A program made the position numbers and the translations under genes. Below the pieces are notes generated by a model, which was given only the letters and a program-made list of their open reading frames with translations, ran no database searches and had not been told where the DNA came from. This document shows, one piece after another, positions 31,229 to 34,120 of a stretch of 34,120 nt of DNA (position 1 is the first letter of the stretch; every line of letters begins with the position of its first letter). The DNA is from Streptomyces aureus (GTDB lineage: Bacteria > Actinomycetota > Actinomycetes > Streptomycetales > Streptomycetaceae), in contig NZ_LIPQ01000093.1 of the NCBI RefSeq assembly GCF_001418135.1, positions 1-34,120 on the forward strand, read 5' to 3'.

Positions 31229-32530
31229 ATGGACAACACGCTGCGCACCGGTACGGAGTTGTTGTGGTCGGCCCTCGGCGGTGATCCCGCCCTGGTGGAC
31301 CGGGTGGAGTACGGCGGGCCCGCGGGACTGCTGGCCGCGCGGCTGCCCGTGATGGAGCTGGCCCGGGCGGCGGTCGCCGTCGCCGGGCTCGCCGCCGTCG
31401 AGCGGGCCGGGCTCCCGGGACCGGTCCGCGTGGACGACGGGGCCGTCGCCACGGCTTTCGTGAGCGAGCGTCATCTGAGGGTCGACGGGCGGGCGCCGGT
31501 GAGCTTCGCGCCACTCTCCCGGTTCTGGCGGGCGGCCGACGGCTGGATCCGTACGCACGCCAACTATCCGCACCACCGGGCGGCGTTGCTGACCGCGCTC
31601 GATGTGCGGGAGGAGTCGGTGGAGGCCGTGGCGGCGGCGATCGGGGAGCGCCGGGCGATCGAGGTCGAGGCGGCGGTGTACGCGGCCGGGGGCCTGGCCG
31701 TCGCCCTGCGGACGCCCGCGCAATGGGCGGCGCACGGGCAGGGCCGGGAGGTGGCGGCGCGGCCGCTGCTGACCCGGGAGCGGCTCGACGAGGCCCCGCC
31801 CCGGCGCCGCGGCGGCCCGCTGCGGGTTCTGGACCTGACCCGGGTGATCGCCGGGCCGGTCGCGACCCGGACGCTCGCGCTGCTCGGCGCCGACGTGCTG
31901 CGGATCGACCCGCCGGGCAACCCCGAACTGCCGGACCAGCACGCGGACACGGACGTCGGCAAGCGGACCGCCGCGCTCGATCTGGACCGGCCGTCGGACC
32001 GGCGTACCTTCGGGGAGCTCCTGGACGCGGCCGACGTGCTGGTCACCGGCTACCGGCCGGGCGCGCTCGACCGTTTCGGCCTGCACCGCCCGGGTCTCGT
32101 CACCGCGCGGCTCTCGGCCTGGGGCGACTACGGGCCCTGGGGCGGGCGGCGCGGCTTCGACAGCCTGGTCCAGGTGGCGACCGGTATCGCGACGACCGAG
32201 GGTTCGGCGGAGCGGCCGGGCGCGCTGCCGGCGCAGGCCCTGGACCACGGGAGCGGCTATCTGCTGGCGGCGGCGGTCCTGAGGTCGCTGACCGAGCAGG
32301 ACCGGGACGGCGGCACGCGGCTCGTCCGGCTCGCCCTCGCCCAGACGGGGCACTGGCTGACGCACGCGCTGCCGCGGTACGAGCCCGAGCGGTACGTCAC
32401 GGAGTCGGAGGGCCCGCTCGGGCATCTGCGGCACGCGCTGTCGCCCGTCGCGTACGAGGGCGGCCCGACGGGCTGGTCACGCCCGCCGGGTCTCCAGGGC
32501 GGGGACGACGCCGTCTGGACGACGGCTTGA
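31229..32530 (+). CDS. CaiB/BaiF-type (family III) CoA-transferase, apparently permuted
   Basis: Predicted cytosolic CoA-transferase with unknown substrates. The 433-aa product has an unusual order. Residues about 197-340 are the usual N-terminal Rossmann part: LRVLDLTRVIAGPVATRTLA, then LGADVLRID, and RRGFDSLVQVATG with candidate catalytic Asp311. Residues about 90-170 (SRFWRAADGWIRTHANYPHH; AAVYAAGGLAVALRTPAQW) look like the small middle domain that normally comes after it. The C-terminus SPVAYEGGPTGWSRPPG matches the normal end. So the small domain seems moved to the front. ATG 31229 has CATAGT 7 bases upstream, so it may be leaderless. Its end lies in a 31-bp tandem repeat. Confidence 0.85.
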   Translation: MDNTLRTGTELLWSALGGDPALVDRVEYGGPAGLLAARLPVMELARAAVAVAGLAAVERAGLPGPVRVDDGAVATAFVSERHLRVDGRAPVSFAPLSRFWRAADGWIRTHANYPHHRAALLTALDVREESVEAVAAAIGERRAIEVEAAVYAAGGLAVALRTPAQWAAHGQGREVAARPLLTRERLDEAPPRRRGGPLRVLDLTRVIAGPVATRTLALLGADVLRIDPPGNPELPDQHADTDVGKRTAALDLDRPSDRRTFGELLDAADVLVTGYRPGALDRFGLHRPGLVTARLSAWGDYGPWGGRRGFDSLVQVATGIATTEGSAERPGALPAQALDHGSGYLLAAAVLRSLTEQDRDGGTRLVRLALAQTGHWLTHALPRYEPERYVTESEGPLGHLRHALSPVAYEGGPTGWSRPPGLQGGDDAVWTTA

Positions 32531-32562
32531 CGGGGACGACGCCGTCTTGACTACGGCTTGAC
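32501..32562. repeat. 31-bp tandem duplication between convergent genes
   Basis: The 31 bases 32501-32531 are repeated directly at 32532-32562 with two G-to-T differences (positions 17 and 21 of the unit). The first unit encodes the CoA-transferase C-terminus and its TGA. The second contains the stop of the alcohol dehydrogenase: one of the substitutions makes CTA, the TAG stop on the minus strand. Confidence 0.92.
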
Positions 32563-33594
32563 GAGCACCTTGAGCGCGGTGCGCTCGTCCATCGCCCGGT
32601 AGCCGCCGGGGACGCCGTCGAGGCCGACGGTCAGGTCGAAGACCGGCGACGGGTCGATGGTGCCGTCGAGGACGTCCGGGAGCAGCTCCGGGATGTACGC
32701 GCGCACGGGGGCGACGCCGCCGCGCAGCGCGATGTTCCGGTCGAACATGACGGACAGGTCGAGTCCGGTGCCGCTGCCGTGCGGGACGCCGACATAGCCG
32801 ATCGAGCCGCCGTCGCGGGCGATGGCGACGGCGGTCCGCATGGACTGCTCGGTGCCGACGGCCTCGATGACGGCGTGGGCGCCCTGACCGCCGGTGAGCT
32901 CGCGGACGGCGGCCTCGGCGGCCTCGCCGCGCTCGGCGACGACGTCGGTGGCACCGAAGAGGCGGGCGATGTCGGTACGGGTGGTGTGCCGGCCGAGCGC
33001 GATGATCCGCTCGGCACCGAGGCGCTTGGCGGCGAGGACGCCGCAGAGGCCGACGGCGCCGTCGCCGACCACGGCGACCGTGGAGCCCTCGCGGACCCCG
33101 GCGCCCAGGGCGGCGTGGTGGCCGGTGCCCATGACGTCGGAGAGCGCGAGGAGCGCGGTCAGCAGGTGGTCGTCCGAGGCGGCGTCGGCGGGGAGCTTGA
33201 CGAGGGTGCCGTCGGCGAAGGGGACGCGGACGGCCTCGCCCTGACCGCCGTCGGAGCCGACCGAGCCCCAGAAACCGCCGCTCGGGCAGGAGGTCTGGAG
33301 GCCCTCGGCGCAGTAGTCGCAGGTGCCGTCGGACCAGACGAAGGGGGCGACGACGAGGTCTCCGGCGGTGAAGCCGGTGACGTCGGAGCCCGCCGCCTCG
33401 ACGATGCCGAGGAACTCGTGGCCGATGCGCTGGCCGGGCTGCCGGGCGGACTCGCCGCGGTAGGCCCACAGGTCGCTGCCGCAGATGCAGGCGCGCAGGA
33501 CCCGCAGGACGACGTCCGTGGGGTCCTGGATCACCGGGTCGGGCACGTCCTCCACGCGCATGTCGAACGGGGCGTGGATGGTGGTGGCGCGCAT
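32551..33594 (-). CDS. Zinc-dependent alcohol dehydrogenase (MDR family)
   Basis: Cytosolic medium-chain dehydrogenase/reductase; substrate unknown. The 347-aa product has a GroES-like N-terminal domain with catalytic zinc residues Cys38 (CICGSD) and His59-Glu60 (GHEFLG). The structural-zinc lobe has Cys92, Cys95 and Cys103, but Asp89 stands where a fourth Cys is usual. The Rossmann fold follows with VVGDGAVGL (168-176) and ends LKVLVKP. ATG 33594 has AAGGA upstream and lies 18 bases past the lysoplasmalogenase stop codon, so the two are probably one operon. It converges with the CoA-transferase, whose stop is 20 bases away across a 31-bp tandem repeat. Confidence 0.93.
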   Translation of the reverse strand: MRATTIHAPFDMRVEDVPDPVIQDPTDVVLRVLRACICGSDLWAYRGESARQPGQRIGHEFLGIVEAAGSDVTGFTAGDLVVAPFVWSDGTCDYCAEGLQTSCPSGGFWGSVGSDGGQGEAVRVPFADGTLVKLPADAASDDHLLTALLALSDVMGTGHHAALGAGVREGSTVAVVGDGAVGLCGVLAAKRLGAERIIALGRHTTRTDIARLFGATDVVAERGEAAEAAVRELTGGQGAHAVIEAVGTEQSMRTAVAIARDGGSIGYVGVPHGSGTGLDLSVMFDRNIALRGGVAPVRAYIPELLPDVLDGTIDPSPVFDLTVGLDGVPGGYRAMDERTALKVLVKP

Positions 33595-33612
33595 GAGGAG
33601 CGGTCCTTGCTG

Positions 33613-34120
33613 TCAGACGGTTGTACGACGTTCACCGTACATCGCGTGCAGCGCTCCCGCCGTCAGCAGGTACTGCGCCGCGATGTAGGTCAGCATGACC
33701 CAGAAGTCGGGCGCGGGCAGCTGGGGCCACGCGGCGACCCCGGTGGCGATCAGGGTGTCGGACAGCAGGAAGAGCGCGCCGCCCAGTCCCGCGAGGAGAC
33801 CGAGGGAGCTCGCGCGGTACGCCATGGCCGTCAGGAGCAGGGAGTAGCCGGCGACCGGGACGCGGAGGTCGGCGGGGAGGTCGGGCCAGAGGAGCACGAC
33901 GGTGCCGGTGAGGGCGACCGCGTACACGACGCCGAGCGCCGGGGACGTACGCCGTCGTCCGAAGAGGAACAGGTAGCAGACGTGGCCGGCGGCGAAGGAG
34001 CCCATGCCGACGAGGAAGGCCCGGTCGGTGTCGGAGAGCAGGAACACGTCGCCGCCCCAGCCGAGGAGCAGCGCGGCGGTCAGCGGCTTGGGGGCGCCCC
34101 GGCTGACGGCGTACGCGGCG
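33613..34120 (-). CDS. Lysoplasmalogenase (YhhN/TMEM86 family), 5' end outside window
   Basis: Membrane hydrolase of the YhhN family; homologues cleave the vinyl-ether bond of lysoplasmalogens. The open frame runs off the right edge, so the start codon is not in the window. The visible part has about 169 residues: PKPLTAALLLGWGGDVFLLS (with the conserved GD in the active-site region), then six or more hydrophobic segments and a conserved LLSDTLIA motif near the middle of the remainder, and a short hydrophilic tail ERRTTV. Together the two Asp-containing motifs are the family hallmark. It is upstream of the alcohol dehydrogenase on the same strand, 18 bases apart, and probably co-transcribed. 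Confidence 0.88.
   Translation of the reverse strand, partial: AAYAVSRGAPKPLTAALLLGWGGDVFLLSDTDRAFLVGMGSFAAGHVCYLFLFGRRRTSPALGVVYAVALTGTVVLLWPDLPADLRVPVAGYSLLLTAMAYRASSLGLLAGLGGALFLLSDTLIATGVAAWPQLPAPDFWVMLTYIAAQYLLTAGALHAMYGERRTTV

Overview
The window is chromosomal core sequence from a Streptomyces (or a very close relative). The grounds are very high GC with GC-rich third codon positions, frequent GTG/TTG starts, long perfect hairpins without U-tracts as terminators, a chaplin gene, and a set of typical Streptomyces neighbours (Spo0M, DUF3099, DUF485/symporter pair, FHA-ABC exporter, TldD/TldE). From memory, the gene order matches the S. coelicolor region around chpE (SCO1800), fabI (SCO1814) and fabG (SCO1815). 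I could not run an alignment. I see no phage, IS element, CRISPR array, tRNA or secondary-metabolite cluster.

Layout. Bases 1-300 are the promoter and leader of an rRNA operon that runs leftward out of the window; its upstream promoter overlaps the 3' end of an alkyladenine glycosylase gene. Next come spo0M and a PEBP-like gene, an HNH nuclease, then a leftward group (TSUP permease, SPFH protein, NfeD) and a lone ABC ATPase. From 6.5 to 10.9 kb lie an unknown gene, a ChpE-like chaplin, a GAF histidine kinase/LuxR regulator pair, a structured intergenic region with a 16-codon ORF, and a secreted SLT-domain protein with an Ala/Lys stalk. Between 10.9 and 15 kb a two-FHA ABC exporter diverges from serB. 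A phosphohistidine phosphatase, small membrane proteins and a CynX/NimT-type MFS exporter divergent from a FadR-type GntR regulator follow.

The fatty-acid pair fabG-fabI (18.8-20.3 kb) supplies type II FAS reductases and diverges from tldD-tldE. The tldD/tldE junction carries a 28-bp direct duplication that has created a 29-codon ORF coupled on both sides. Next are tyrS, small membrane genes, moaA, a DUF485/acetate-type symporter operon, a secreted subtilisin-like protease, an apparently permuted CaiB-type CoA-transferase, a zinc alcohol dehydrogenase and a lysoplasmalogenase cut by the window edge.

Most genes are housekeeping and sit singly or in pairs. The points most worth a second look are the duplicated tldD/tldE junction, the permuted CoA-transferase, the structured sORF region at 9.74-9.91 kb, the GntR/MFS operator with its 38-aa microprotein, the 31-bp tandem repeat at 32.5 kb, and the rRNA promoter embedded in the end of the glycosylase gene. 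I found no clear candidate for an entirely new multi-gene system.
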